Below, in pieces: positions 25,584 to 34,720 of a stretch of DNA of 64,000 bases. The DNA lies in the NCBI GenBank assembly GCA_034434835.1, contig DAOTXX010000070.1:62001-126000 (forward strand). The letters are read 5' to 3'. This stretch comes from JBGLNJ01 sp034434835 (GTDB lineage: Bacteria > Chloroflexota > Anaerolineae > Fen-1058). Each line of letters starts with the position of its first letter. Position 1 is the stretch's first letter. A program made the position numbers and the translations under genes. The notes under the pieces were generated by a model. It saw nothing but the letters and a program-made list of their open reading frames with translations. It was not told where the DNA came from and searched no databases.

Positions 25584-26207
25584 ATGCCATTCGATGCGGC
25601 GACTATTCTTGAATCTGCTGCGCTGCCCGAAAAGGCCCGGCGCGATGTCCCGCGCGTGGTCAATCGTCTGCTGGGTCAGACGTTTCTGCACCAGGACATC
25701 GAGGCCGACCGGGACGATTATTATTTCGTTCATCGCCACCGTGAGGTGGTCGAGACGCTGCTGGCGTTGTGCGGATTCAAGTTATTGCACAACGAGTATC
25801 ACCGCATCTTTCAGGCCGTGTCCGAGTTCAGCTATTGCCGCGCGCATTACCGGCTGGACGAGACGTTGATGATCGTTGTGCTGCGCAAGCTCTATGAGGA
25901 GCGATCAGAACAGCTCAGCCTGGCGACCGATCCGGTCGTGACGGTAGGCGAAGTGCGGGAGGAATATCGCACCATCACGGGCAAAGAACGCGACCTGGGT
26001 ATTGTCCAGTACGAGACGATCTTGCGGCATCTGCGAGCGCTGGGGTTGATTGACACGCTCGACGGGCGCACGATTGATGTCCGCAACGGCGAGACGCGCC
26101 TGCGCCTGCGCAGCTCGATTCGCATGATCCTGCCGGTTCAATCGGCAGACGAGATGGAAGCGTGGTTGCGCAAGTATCGTACGATGAATGTGGAAAGTGG
26201 AGAGTAG
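25584..26207 (+). CDS. jetB: Wadjet system protein JetB (MukE-like, DUF4194-type)
   Basis: A 207-residue protein with the DUF4194/MukE-like pattern: VVNRLLGQTFLHQDIEADRD, YYFVHRHREVVETLLALCGF, RLDETLMIVVLRKLYEERSE and the winged-helix end ETILRHLRALGLIDTLDG. It is the accessory subunit that joins JetA at the heads of JetC. The ATG at 25584 has GGAG eight bases upstream. It is separated from jetA by a repeat-filled gap and from jetC by 39 bases. Confidence 0.88.
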   Translation: MPFDAATILESAALPEKARRDVPRVVNRLLGQTFLHQDIEADRDDYYFVHRHREVVETLLALCGFKLLHNEYHRIFQAVSEFSYCRAHYRLDETLMIVVLRKLYEERSEQLSLATDPVVTVGEVREEYRTITGKERDLGIVQYETILRHLRALGLIDTLDGRTIDVRNGETRLRLRSSIRMILPVQSADEMEAWLRKYRTMNVESGE

Positions 26208-26246
26208 GGCAATGGCTTTCCGCTCTCACATCTTGCAAGGAGTGAC

Positions 26247-29200
26247 ATGAAGCAACTGACAAGGATTCGCCTGATCAACTGGCATCTATTTGAAAACGCC
26301 ACGATCACCTGTAACGGCACGACGTATCTCATCGGCGTCAACGGCGTGGGCAAGTCCACGATCCTGGATGCGGTGCAGTTTGCGTTGGTCGGCGGTCAGC
26401 GCGACGTTCGATTCAACCAGGCCGCGATCGCGGGCGGCAAGCGTACCCTGGCCAGTTACGTGCGCGGCGAGCTGGGCACCGAGGGCCAGCGTTTTTTGCG
26501 CGACGATGCGACTGGTGTAGTGGCGCTCGAGTTCCGCAACTCGGATGGCTCGCACTTTTGTCACGGTGCGGTGATTGACGCTTATGCCGACGGCCGCGCG
26601 CCGGATGTGATGTATTTCATCGTCCATAATGCCATGCTCGACGACGCGTGGTTTTTTCGAGAAGCAGGCAAGCTGTTCGACTCGCGAGCGTTCAAGCGTC
26701 ACCTGGAGCGCTTTGCGCTGCCGCCTGGTGGGCGCGCGCAGTTGTTCAGCCGCGTCGAAGATTATCGTTTTCACCTGCTCAATCGGCTCGGTCAACTCAA
26801 AGACACCTTTCCCGCCAAGCTTGTCAAGGGCCTGGCGTTCAGTCCGCTGACCAACATTCGCGAGTTTGTCCACAACTATTTGTTGGATGAAAGCCTGGTG
26901 GACGTCAAGACGCTTCAAGATCAGCTAGAGACGCTGCGCCATTTCGAGTCGCTGGCGCTCAATGTGCGGGAGCGAATTGACGCCCTCGGCCGTATTGAGG
27001 AGCTTGATCAGGAACGTGTGGCGAATCGCCGCCGCCGCCTGACGAATGGTTACATCCAGCGCCGTGCCCAGGCCGACGTCAGACTGGCGCAGCTCAAACG
27101 CTTACGTTTGGAGTTGGACGAGGTGCGCGTCGAGATCAACCGCGCTACCCTAAAGCGCGATGCCCTGAGCGAGGACCTCAAGCGCGCCAGGCAAGCCTTG
27201 CTCGATGCTCAAGTGGCCTTGCAGATTGACGCGAACGCGGCGCGCGAAAAGGAATTGCGAGAGAAAATCGCCGGGCTGGAAACTGCGGTGCGTGAATTGA
27301 CCGAGCGTCAGGCGCTGGTATCCCAGGCGCTCGCGCGGGAGGCGCAGGATGTGCGCAAGCTGCGTGAATTCTTGAGACTGGACGGGCTTTCCGTTCCGCC
27401 TGCATTGGACGAGTTCGTTGAAACTCCAGTCCTCATTGCAGAGGGAAGAGTAGGGGATGCGAGTCTCCTCGCTCGCCTGCAAGTTGATCTGGAGGCATTA
27501 GGGCACTCTTTTGCCGAACAAAACACGCTGCTGGGCGAACGATCTCGCCAACTGCGCCAAGAGGCTGAACAGCTTCAACGCGAGATCGATCAACTGCGAA
27601 CCGGCGATCATGATGCCAGCTACGAAGCCGAAGCGCCCGAGGCGGCGCGACTGCGCCGCCTCTTGCGCGGCGAGTTGGGGTTGAGCGCGGAGCAGATTCC
27701 GTTTCTCTGCACCGTCTTGCAAGTCCCCGATGAATCATGGCAGGATGCGGTCGAGGGCGTGTTGGGCCAATATCGTTTCAGCTTGCTCGTGCCGCCGGAG
27801 CACTATGACGCTGCCGTGCGCCTTTATCGTGAGCACCGCCAGCAGGACAACTTGCACGGCGTGGGCCTGCTCGATGTCGAACGGATTCTGAGCCATGTGC
27901 CGTTTTGCTCCTCTCGCCGCTCTGCGGCTGGGGGCGACCGTCTGGCCGCCGAAGTCCAGACCCAGCACCCAGGCGCGCGAGCGTTGATAGACTTGCTGCT
28001 CGGCAACATCATCAAGTGCGACAGGCTGGACGATTTGCGTGAGCACCGGACGGCCATTACGCGCGAGTGTTTCTTGCGCCGCAGCTATACGACCAGCCAC
28101 ATGAATCCACGCGTCTATCGCCGCTGGTTTATCGGCGAGCGGGCCGTGCCGCGTCAAATCGAGCAGCGGCAGACGCGGCTTGGGGAGATTCGCGATGAGC
28201 TGTTGGCCTTGCAAGACCAGGCCAACGCATTGCGCGAGCGGATCGCGCTGACGCGAGACAAGGCGCGTCTCTATTATGATCTGCAGCGCGATCTGTCCGA
28301 CTTGACCGCGCTGCCTGCCAAAGCCGATCAGCTTGTGGTGCTGCAAGATGAACTGGCGCGGCTCGACGTGCAAAGCGTCCAGGCTTTGCGCGCCGAGGTC
28401 GCCGCGCGACAGGCGCAAACCGATCAACTGCAAGGCGAGCTCGTGCAGATCGAGCGACATATCGGCGGACTGGAGATGCGATGCAAGACGTTGGCCGAAG
28501 AAACCATCCCGTCGCTTGAACGTGAGGCCGAGCAGATGACCTTGAGCGCGCGCGAGTTCCTGCGCTTTGAGCAGGCCGAGGACGCGCTCGACGAAGTCGA
28601 GAAAGAATACGAGCGTCGCCGGGATCGTCAGCCACTCGAAACAGTGTTGCAGAACGCGACACGCTACGAGAACGACTATCAAACTGCCGAAGCCCGCAGC
28701 CGCGATCGCCTGCGCGAGGCCAAGCAGGCCTATAGCCTCAAGTATGATTTTGGCTACGACGTGGACGAGGATGCCGCGCGCTACATCCGTGAACGCGACA
28801 AGTATGTGCAGTCCGAGCTGCCACAGTACGAGGAGCGCATCGCCGCGCAGCGCAAGCTGGCCGAGCAGGAGCTGGTGGAAAACTTTATTCATCGCCTGCG
28901 CGAACAGATCGAGGATGCGCGCCAGCAACTAGGTCATCTCAACACAACCCTGGCGGGATTGCGCTTTGGCGGCGAGCGATTCGAGTTCATCACTCACCCG
29001 GAGCCGTCCCTGCGTCCGATCTATGACATGCTGATGGACAGCCAAAGTGCGTTGGGCGATTCGCTGGCCGATTCGGATTTTCGCCAAAAGCATCAACAGG
29101 GATGGGATTTGCTCTTTGAGCGATTGACCCGGGGCCAGACCGACGATGCGGCAGCGGAACTGCGACAGTTGCAGGACTATCGTAATTACCTGCAGTACGA

Positions 29201-29591
29201 CATCCGTATTCACTATCCCAACGGCGACCACGCGCTGCTCAGTCAGATCAATGCCAAGAAATCCGGGGGCGAGACGACCACGCCGTTTTACGTGGCGATG
29301 GCGGCTTCGTTCGCGCAAGCGTATCGGCTCAATCAGCCGCGCGCGTCCGACACGATCCGGCTCGCGCTCTTTGATGAAGCCTTTAGCAAGATGGATTCGG
29401 CGCGGACGGCCAGCGCGCTCAAGTTCATGGTGGACACGCGCCTCCAGGTCCTGCTGGCGACCCCGCCTGACAAAGCCGCCGGGCTGTTGCCCTATGTGGA
29501 CTGCGTCCGAACTGTCGTCCGGCAGAACAATCACTCGTTTGTGATCGAGATGGACAAGGCGGATGTGATCAAGGAGTTAGAGACTGCGTGA
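26247..29591 (+). CDS. jetC: Wadjet system SMC-like ATPase JetC (MukB-like)
   Basis: A 1114-residue SMC-like ATPase. Walker A is at residues 30-38 (GVNGVGKST), the signature motif at about 1005-1009 (KSGGE) and Walker B at about 1037-1044 (IRLALFDE), with a D-loop-type SKMD after it. Long coiled coils rich in Arg, Glu, Leu and Gln run about 225-400 and 640-960 around a central hinge-like domain (PFLCTVLQVPDESWQDAVEG). JetC is the motor that extrudes DNA in the Wadjet complex. The stop TGA overlaps the GTG start of jetD. The hinge-side stretch CSSRRSAAGGDRLA near residue 555 may reflect another small repeat insertion, but this is uncertain. Confidence 0.92.
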   Translation: MKQLTRIRLINWHLFENATITCNGTTYLIGVNGVGKSTILDAVQFALVGGQRDVRFNQAAIAGGKRTLASYVRGELGTEGQRFLRDDATGVVALEFRNSDGSHFCHGAVIDAYADGRAPDVMYFIVHNAMLDDAWFFREAGKLFDSRAFKRHLERFALPPGGRAQLFSRVEDYRFHLLNRLGQLKDTFPAKLVKGLAFSPLTNIREFVHNYLLDESLVDVKTLQDQLETLRHFESLALNVRERIDALGRIEELDQERVANRRRRLTNGYIQRRAQADVRLAQLKRLRLELDEVRVEINRATLKRDALSEDLKRARQALLDAQVALQIDANAAREKELREKIAGLETAVRELTERQALVSQALAREAQDVRKLREFLRLDGLSVPPALDEFVETPVLIAEGRVGDASLLARLQVDLEALGHSFAEQNTLLGERSRQLRQEAEQLQREIDQLRTGDHDASYEAEAPEAARLRRLLRGELGLSAEQIPFLCTVLQVPDESWQDAVEGVLGQYRFSLLVPPEHYDAAVRLYREHRQQDNLHGVGLLDVERILSHVPFCSSRRSAAGGDRLAAEVQTQHPGARALIDLLLGNIIKCDRLDDLREHRTAITRECFLRRSYTTSHMNPRVYRRWFIGERAVPRQIEQRQTRLGEIRDELLALQDQANALRERIALTRDKARLYYDLQRDLSDLTALPAKADQLVVLQDELARLDVQSVQALRAEVAARQAQTDQLQGELVQIERHIGGLEMRCKTLAEETIPSLEREAEQMTLSAREFLRFEQAEDALDEVEKEYERRRDRQPLETVLQNATRYENDYQTAEARSRDRLREAKQAYSLKYDFGYDVDEDAARYIRERDKYVQSELPQYEERIAAQRKLAEQELVENFIHRLREQIEDARQQLGHLNTTLAGLRFGGERFEFITHPEPSLRPIYDMLMDSQSALGDSLADSDFRQKHQQGWDLLFERLTRGQTDDAAAELRQLQDYRNYLQYDIRIHYPNGDHALLSQINAKKSGGETTTPFYVAMAASFAQAYRLNQPRASDTIRLALFDEAFSKMDSARTASALKFMVDTRLQVLLATPPDKAAGLLPYVDCVRTVVRQNNHSFVIEMDKADVIKELETA

Positions 29592-30847
29592 CTTTTATTC
29601 CATCCCCCGACGTAGCTGCCATCCTCAATGCGCTGTTGGACATTTACGAGCGGCGACCCCCATCCCCGGCCCTTCCTCCGTCTTCGGCAGGGGAAGGGAG
29701 AATACGCCGCGCCATCCGCTGCGATGTCCATTCGATGGCGCTGCCTGGCTATCACAGTCAGATTGACCCTGATGCGCGTCTGGTCGCCAACGAGCAACTG
29801 GCGGCACTGGAGCAGCTTGGCCACGTCCGATTGGTGTGGCTGCGTGGCGAACAGGGACACTTGCTCGAATCGGTCACGCTGGTTCCAGAACGCGCGGATG
29901 AATTGTTCGTGTGGCTGAACCGTGTGCCGGTCGCTACGCTGCGCGCGCGCTTGCGCGACTTGCTGCTGGGCGAACGATTCCGTTTCAAGGATTGGCGACT
30001 GCGGGCGATCGAGTGGACGCTTGCGCAATTGAGGGAGGCCAGGTCTCCTGCGCCGTTCAGCTTGACCGATGGGGACTTGAATCGTGATCTCTTGACCGCC
30101 CTGGCTGCGCTGGACACGGTGCAGGAGGAAACGCCCTATCGCGTTTTTAGCGTGCGCGTGTTCAACGATAGCAAACGTTTCGAGTGGCTCAAAGGTGCAT
30201 TGGTCACGCTCGCCCGCCGCCATCAGCCAGAGTGGGCCGACCTTTCGGACGACGAGACGCTGCGCGAGTTGGGATTGGTCGCCAATCCAGGCCACCTGTA
30301 CCTGTTCGGCGCATGGCGGCTGGTGGACGAGACAGGTCAGGTTATTTCGCTGGGCGAATTCTATCCTTCCGTTGGAGTGCCGGCGGCGCAGGCGGCGCGT
30401 GTTCAGCGCGTGGAGGCACAAGCCGCGCGCGTGGTGTGTGTAGAGAATCCGACGACGTTCTACGAATTGATCCGTCACGAAAGCGAAGGCCTGGCGGCGA
30501 TTTGCTTGTGGGGCAATCCATCTCCGGCATGCCGTCATCTGTTGAGTCGCCTGGCTCAAACGTTGCCGGAGCGCGTGCCGCTGTTGGTCTGGGCCGATCT
30601 CGATTACGGCGGGCTGAACATCCTGGCTCAATTGCGGCGGATCAGTCCGTGCTTCATGCCCTATCGCATGGACATGGTCACGCTCGATGCACACGCGCAG
30701 TGGGGTAAGCCATTGACGCGCGCAGATGAAAAGAATCTGGCGCGATTGGCGCTGAATTCAAAACTGGCCGATATGCAGCCACTCATCGCGCACATGTTGG
30801 CGCGTGGGATCAAGTTAGAGCAGGAGGCGATTGGGTTCCCGGAGTAG
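29588..30847 (+). CDS. jetD: Wadjet system nuclease JetD (Toprim, DUF3322/DUF2220-type)
   Basis: A 419-residue protein. The C-terminal Toprim-type nuclease shows the acidic motifs VVCVENPTTFYEL (Glu) and LLVWADLDYGGLNI (Asp-x-Asp). The N-terminal part matches the DUF3322-type DNA-binding region (EQLGHVRLVWLRGEQGHLLE). JetD cuts the circular plasmid DNA handled by JetABC. Translation starts at GTG 29588, overlapping the jetC stop by four bases, so the two are coupled. Residues about 22-39 (RRPPSPALPPSSAGEGRI) come from a dispersed repeat inserted in frame and look foreign to the domain. Whether the enzyme still works is open, but the rest is intact. Confidence 0.88.
   Translation: MTFIPSPDVAAILNALLDIYERRPPSPALPPSSAGEGRIRRAIRCDVHSMALPGYHSQIDPDARLVANEQLAALEQLGHVRLVWLRGEQGHLLESVTLVPERADELFVWLNRVPVATLRARLRDLLLGERFRFKDWRLRAIEWTLAQLREARSPAPFSLTDGDLNRDLLTALAALDTVQEETPYRVFSVRVFNDSKRFEWLKGALVTLARRHQPEWADLSDDETLRELGLVANPGHLYLFGAWRLVDETGQVISLGEFYPSVGVPAAQAARVQRVEAQAARVVCVENPTTFYELIRHESEGLAAICLWGNPSPACRHLLSRLAQTLPERVPLLVWADLDYGGLNILAQLRRISPCFMPYRMDMVTLDAHAQWGKPLTRADEKNLARLALNSKLADMQPLIAHMLARGIKLEQEAIGFPE
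29650..29706. repeat. F4-type repeat inside jetD
   Basis: GACCCCCATCCCCGGCCCTTCC faces GGCAGGGGAAGGGAGA around a short loop. The sequence is of the class normally intergenic in this window (compare 14165-14262), and here it encodes a Pro/Ser-rich tract without breaking the frame. Confidence 0.65.
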
Positions 30848-30883
30848 GCGCGAACCGGCCAGGCTTGGGGGGCTGTTTTGCGG

Positions 30884-30889
30884 TATAAT
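30884..30889 (+). promoter_or_regulatory. Possible -10 element before the exported radical SAM gene
   Basis: A perfect TATAAT lies 65 bases before the ATG at 30954. No good -35 sequence sits 16-18 bases upstream, so this is only a candidate. Confidence 0.35.
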
Positions 30890-30953
30890 TGGGTCAGGTA
30901 AGCCGGGCACTTGGCACGGCGGGGCCAGCCCCAGAGTTTCGGAGGTTGTGGCC

Positions 30954-32123
30954 ATGAGAGGAAAGCTGACCCGAAGAGAATTTCTCCGGTCGAGTCTTAT
31001 GGCAGCGTTGGGGGCCGGGTTGATGTCCTGCGCCGGCCCGCCACGCCGGATCGAGATCACTCCAGCGCCCTCGCTTGCTTTCACTCCCGCCCCAACCCAA
31101 ATCCCCAAACACCACGAAGCATTGTATTATTCCCAACTCGATGGCAACCGGGTGCAATGTCAGATGTGCTTTCGGAGGTGCATAGTCTCCGAAGGCGAGC
31201 GCGGCTTTTGCCGTAACAAAGTCAACCTCGGCGGTCGCTATTACACGCTTGTTTACGGCTATCCCAGCGCTTTGCAGATAGACCCCATCGAAAAGGAGCC
31301 GTCCTTCCACATGTGGCCCGGCACCAAGATCCTTTGCACGGGCACCGCCGGTTGCAACAACCGCTGCAAGTTCTGCCACAACTGGCATCTCTCTCAAAAA
31401 AGCTTTGAGGAAATTGAGCATGCCGTCATCACTCCCAAGCAGACGGTTGAGCTGGCCAAAGAAGAAGGGTGCGATGCCGTCTCGTTCACCTATAATGAAC
31501 CGACCGTCTTTTACGAGCACATGTTCGACGTGGCCAAAGCGGCCAAACGGGCGGGATTGGGGACTCTGTTCCACACTAACGGCGGGATGAATGAAGAGCC
31601 GCTGGCGGCGCTACTGAAATACATGGATGCGGTCACAGTTGACCTGAAGGCCTTTACATCACAATTCTATCAGGAGGTTAGCTCCTCTCAATTGGAGCCT
31701 GTTCTGCGCACTTTGCAGCAGGTCCACAAGAGCGGCACTCACCTGGAAATCGTGAACCTGATGGTGCCGACTCTTAATGACAACATGGACGACATCCGGC
31801 GCATGTGCCGATGGATCCGCGACACTCTGAGCACCGAGGTTCCTCTCCACTTGACACGCTTTTTCCCTGCCTACAAACTGACCAGCCTGCCGCCCACGCC
31901 TGTCGAGACGCTCGAGAGCGCGGCCCGGATTGCCGATGAAGAGGGCCTGCAATACGTCTACATTGGCAACATGCCCGGACACAAGCGCAATAGCACTTAC
32001 TGCCCCAAGTGTGGTGAGCCGCTCATTGTGCGGATTCACTTTACGGTGTTCACGCGCCAAGTCGAGAAGGGCAAGTGCCCATCCTGCGGCCACCGCATAC
32101 CGGGCGTCTGGCGAGACGCTTGA
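30954..32123 (+). CDS. AmmeMemoRadiSam-type radical SAM protein with Tat lipoprotein signal (paralog 1)
   Basis: A 389-residue protein. It begins with a Tat-type signal (LTRREFLRSSLMAALGAG) and a lipobox with Cys26, then a Pro/Thr-rich linker. The core is the AmrS-like radical SAM domain with C134, C138 and C141 (GCNNRCKFCHNW), preceded by a Cys-rich N-terminal cluster (CQMCFRRC ... GFCRNK) and followed by TYNEPTVFYEHM and VTVDLKAF. A C-terminal zinc-ribbon-like pair is present (CPKCGEP, CPSCGHR). The family belongs to the AmmeMemoRadiSam system, whose reaction is unknown. The ATG at 30954 has GGAGG eight bases upstream. A second copy lies at 36682-37956. Export of a radical SAM protein is odd because SAM is cytoplasmic. 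Confidence 0.82.
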   Translation: MRGKLTRREFLRSSLMAALGAGLMSCAGPPRRIEITPAPSLAFTPAPTQIPKHHEALYYSQLDGNRVQCQMCFRRCIVSEGERGFCRNKVNLGGRYYTLVYGYPSALQIDPIEKEPSFHMWPGTKILCTGTAGCNNRCKFCHNWHLSQKSFEEIEHAVITPKQTVELAKEEGCDAVSFTYNEPTVFYEHMFDVAKAAKRAGLGTLFHTNGGMNEEPLAALLKYMDAVTVDLKAFTSQFYQEVSSSQLEPVLRTLQQVHKSGTHLEIVNLMVPTLNDNMDDIRRMCRWIRDTLSTEVPLHLTRFFPAYKLTSLPPTPVETLESAARIADEEGLQYVYIGNMPGHKRNSTYCPKCGEPLIVRIHFTVFTRQVEKGKCPSCGHRIPGVWRDA

Positions 32124-32133
32124 GGGGCAATTT

Positions 32134-32160
32134 GTAGTGACGACTTTAGTCGTCGGTTAC
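32134..32160. repeat. Palindromic repeat family F2, short copy
   Basis: GTAGTGACGACT faces AGTCGTCGGTTAC between convergent genes and reaches the stop codon of the fusion protein on the minus strand. It may double as a weak bidirectional terminator, though no U-tract is present. Confidence 0.6.
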
Positions 32161-34481
32161 TGTGGGCTACTTGAGGGCAAGGCGGCGATCAACATCAGGC
32201 TGCTCAGCTTGAGCAGCGCCGTCAGAACGCATGTCTCCAGAATGCCCAGCACCGGGATCAGGATCACGGCAGCGACGATGGAGCTGACAAAAGCCCCTGC
32301 CAGGTCACAGGCGTAGAGGACGCCGGCCGCGGCTGGCTGGTTTTCTCTGTCTTTGAGCCACATCCGATTGGCGATGGGAAATTGAGCGCCGACCAGCAAG
32401 CCTGCCAGAGCGTTCAGGCCAAAAAATCCCCCTTGGATGAGGGTGAACACAACGGGATCGTTGATGCGCCAAGTCAGGATGTTCAAGGCAATGGGCAAGA
32501 AAACCCCGTAGAGCACGAGGGCCATCTCAAGCCTGAACAGTGTGGACCTGCGCGCGAGGGTGTCGAGCCTGCGGGTCATGAACAGCCCGCCCAGGCTCAG
32601 CCCGGCCATAAAGGCCGTGATGAGCAATCCGATCCAATGGTAAACATACCCGTAGAGAGTCTGGAAGGCAAAGACCATGAGGAGGTCAGCCGTCATCCCG
32701 GTAAAACCAGTGGTCGTAATGACCATGGGAACGATCACCTTGCGCGCCCTTGGGATCAGCCGTATGGCGATCAGGAAAAGCAGCGCGCATCCGATGATAG
32801 GTAGACTGAGGGTCAACAAATTCAGCCGATCGGCCAAGGCGAACACACGGGCCAGGTCGGGAGAGAAAAGAGCGTTCCAATAGAACAGGCCATAGAACAG
32901 TCCCGTCGGGTGGAGATCGCGATTGACGGCGATCTTGCCCTTGCTATCCAGGGACGTTTGGAACCAATCTAAACGCCTCGGGTCGAATTTGAGGCGGATG
33001 TGCGAAGCAGTCATCATTCGAGTCTCGAGGCCGCGCGCTTGCCATCGTTCGATGAGTGTCTCCATCTGCGCTGTCGAAAGTGTGTCTGAGGATGAGGCCA
33101 GCCAGAGGGTCACGTCGCCCGGTATGGGGCGGACGTAGGGGAAGGCCTGTTGCAAGGTGCGATGAATCATTGAATTGAGAGAGCGCAGCTCATCGCTCAT
33201 GTAGGTCAGCGTGCCTGGACAGCCGACGACCATGATCCCTTCTTCTGCCAAAAGCTCCCGCGCCATCTGAAAGAACTCGACCGTGTAAAAGCGGTTCAGT
33301 TGTAGGGTCGAAGGATAAGGCAAATTGACAATGAGCAGATCATAGCCTGTCTGGGGGGCATGCGCGCTTTGCCAGGTTTTCCTTCGCACGAGCAACCGGC
33401 CATCTACGTACTCGACCCTGACTCGTGGATCGCCTAACTCGCTCAAGGTCAACGGAGTCGGGAATCTCTGAACGGCTTTGATGAGCAAGGGATCTAGCTC
33501 GGCATAGTCTATTTGCGTCAGGGGGTATTTCGCCAGCTCCCGCAACACGCCCCCCACGCCGCCGCTCAGCACCAGGGCGCGTCGAGGCTGAGGGACAAAC
33601 AACAGGGGCAGGTGAACCATCTCTTCGACAGATGCTACGTCAGGCACGGGCGCGGTCAGGATAGGAATGCCGTCGGCGTAAAAAGTGTATTGGCTCTCTT
33701 GCTGGACGACTGCCACGTTACCATAGACCGAATTCTCGGAGTAGATCAGATTGTGGCCGCCCCATGATCGGCGAGTGGCCCAATGCTGGATCTCGCTTGC
33801 CAATGGGGAGATCAAGAGACCGAAACTGGCGATCAACAAGACAAGAACGCCGGTCAAGCTGGGGGCAAGGGTGCGACGTTTCTGAGGGGGCGAATTGGAC
33901 CGAGCCAGCAGGAGAGCTGCCGAAAAAAGATTCAAGCCAGACAACAGCAAGACGATTTGCATGGATTGCAGAAAGGGGATAAAGATGTAGGTAAAGATGA
34001 TCCCGCCGGCTATCGCCCCCACTGCTTCCAAGACATAGACCCAGCCGATGGCAGGCGCCTGGTGACCAGCGAGGTGAGCGTAGGCCTGGCAGCCGAAAGT
34101 AAACATCGCCCCGTCCACCAGGGCCAGGGGGATCAAGATGAGCAGAGATGAGTAAAAGACAGGAACGAGGCCTACTCCTTCGCCAGGGATAGCGCCGACG
34201 ATCATCCTGACGCTCAGGGCCGCAACGAGGCACAGTGGGAGAAAGAGAGCAAACAGGACTTGGAGTGTGGCAAACGATGAGGTTTTGTGTCCCCAGCGGT
34301 CGGCCAATCTGCCCGGCAGCCCACTGCCGAGGGCTTCCAGAATCAGCCAGTTTCCCAGGACGAGTCCGATGGATAGCTCGTTGCCATAGAACGCGACGAG
34401 CAGTTCGCGGATCAACAGGCTTTGGGTGACTGTGAAGCTCAAGCCCATGAGCAGGAACCCGAAGCTCAAGAGCCTCTTCAT
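32157..34481 (-). CDS. Membrane protein with spermidine-synthase-like domain between MFS-like halves
   Basis: A 774-residue fusion. The N-terminal half has about seven membrane spans (LLSFGFLLMGLSFTVTQSLL, GLVPVFYSSLLILIPLALVD). A soluble spermidine/spermine-synthase-like domain follows at about 270-440: ALVLSGGVGGVLRELAKYP, DYAELDPLLIKAV, VRVEYVDGRLLV, LLIVNLPYPSTLQLNRFYT. The C-terminal part has another seven or so spans. The Rossmann glycine motif and acidic loop are present, so an aminopropyl- or methyl-transfer-like reaction at the membrane is possible, but no substrate is known. The ATG at 34481 has GGAG eight bases upstream. It is convergent with the exported radical SAM gene and divergent from resB. 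Confidence 0.78.
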   Translation of the reverse strand: MKRLLSFGFLLMGLSFTVTQSLLIRELLVAFYGNELSIGLVLGNWLILEALGSGLPGRLADRWGHKTSSFATLQVLFALFLPLCLVAALSVRMIVGAIPGEGVGLVPVFYSSLLILIPLALVDGAMFTFGCQAYAHLAGHQAPAIGWVYVLEAVGAIAGGIIFTYIFIPFLQSMQIVLLLSGLNLFSAALLLARSNSPPQKRRTLAPSLTGVLVLLIASFGLLISPLASEIQHWATRRSWGGHNLIYSENSVYGNVAVVQQESQYTFYADGIPILTAPVPDVASVEEMVHLPLLFVPQPRRALVLSGGVGGVLRELAKYPLTQIDYAELDPLLIKAVQRFPTPLTLSELGDPRVRVEYVDGRLLVRRKTWQSAHAPQTGYDLLIVNLPYPSTLQLNRFYTVEFFQMARELLAEEGIMVVGCPGTLTYMSDELRSLNSMIHRTLQQAFPYVRPIPGDVTLWLASSSDTLSTAQMETLIERWQARGLETRMMTASHIRLKFDPRRLDWFQTSLDSKGKIAVNRDLHPTGLFYGLFYWNALFSPDLARVFALADRLNLLTLSLPIIGCALLFLIAIRLIPRARKVIVPMVITTTGFTGMTADLLMVFAFQTLYGYVYHWIGLLITAFMAGLSLGGLFMTRRLDTLARRSTLFRLEMALVLYGVFLPIALNILTWRINDPVVFTLIQGGFFGLNALAGLLVGAQFPIANRMWLKDRENQPAAAGVLYACDLAGAFVSSIVAAVILIPVLGILETCVLTALLKLSSLMLIAALPSSSPQ

Positions 34482-34614
34482 GCGCGGTTCTCCATTTCGC
34501 CTCTTAAAGAAACGGCTGCTCTCCACACATTATAACGCGGCTCGCGCTGTGCTAAAAGGGGCATGAACGCCTGGACGCTCCACTCTCCGGGTGTTCGTGA
34601 AAGCCGGCGCCTCT

Positions 34615-34646
34615 GTCAACGAATGGGAAATGAATAAACGAATGAG
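34615..34646. repeat. Palindromic repeat family F1, half copy R8
   Basis: Only the left arm is present: GTCAACGAAT followed by GAATAAACGAATGA. The matching right arm is missing, so this is a remnant or a half unit. Confidence 0.65.
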
Positions 34647-34720
34647 CTGGCTATGGGCTTGATATGATCTCCCCATCTGTGCTAAACTGGAAGTAGCTTG
34701 ACCTTGCGGGAGACCCGGAT

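Noticed and set aside
27890..27960. Another repeat insertion in jetC around CSSRRSAAGGDRLA
   Set aside because: There is a short CGCCGCTCTGCGGCTGGGGGCG hairpin, but it is too small and has no second copy in the window to be sure.
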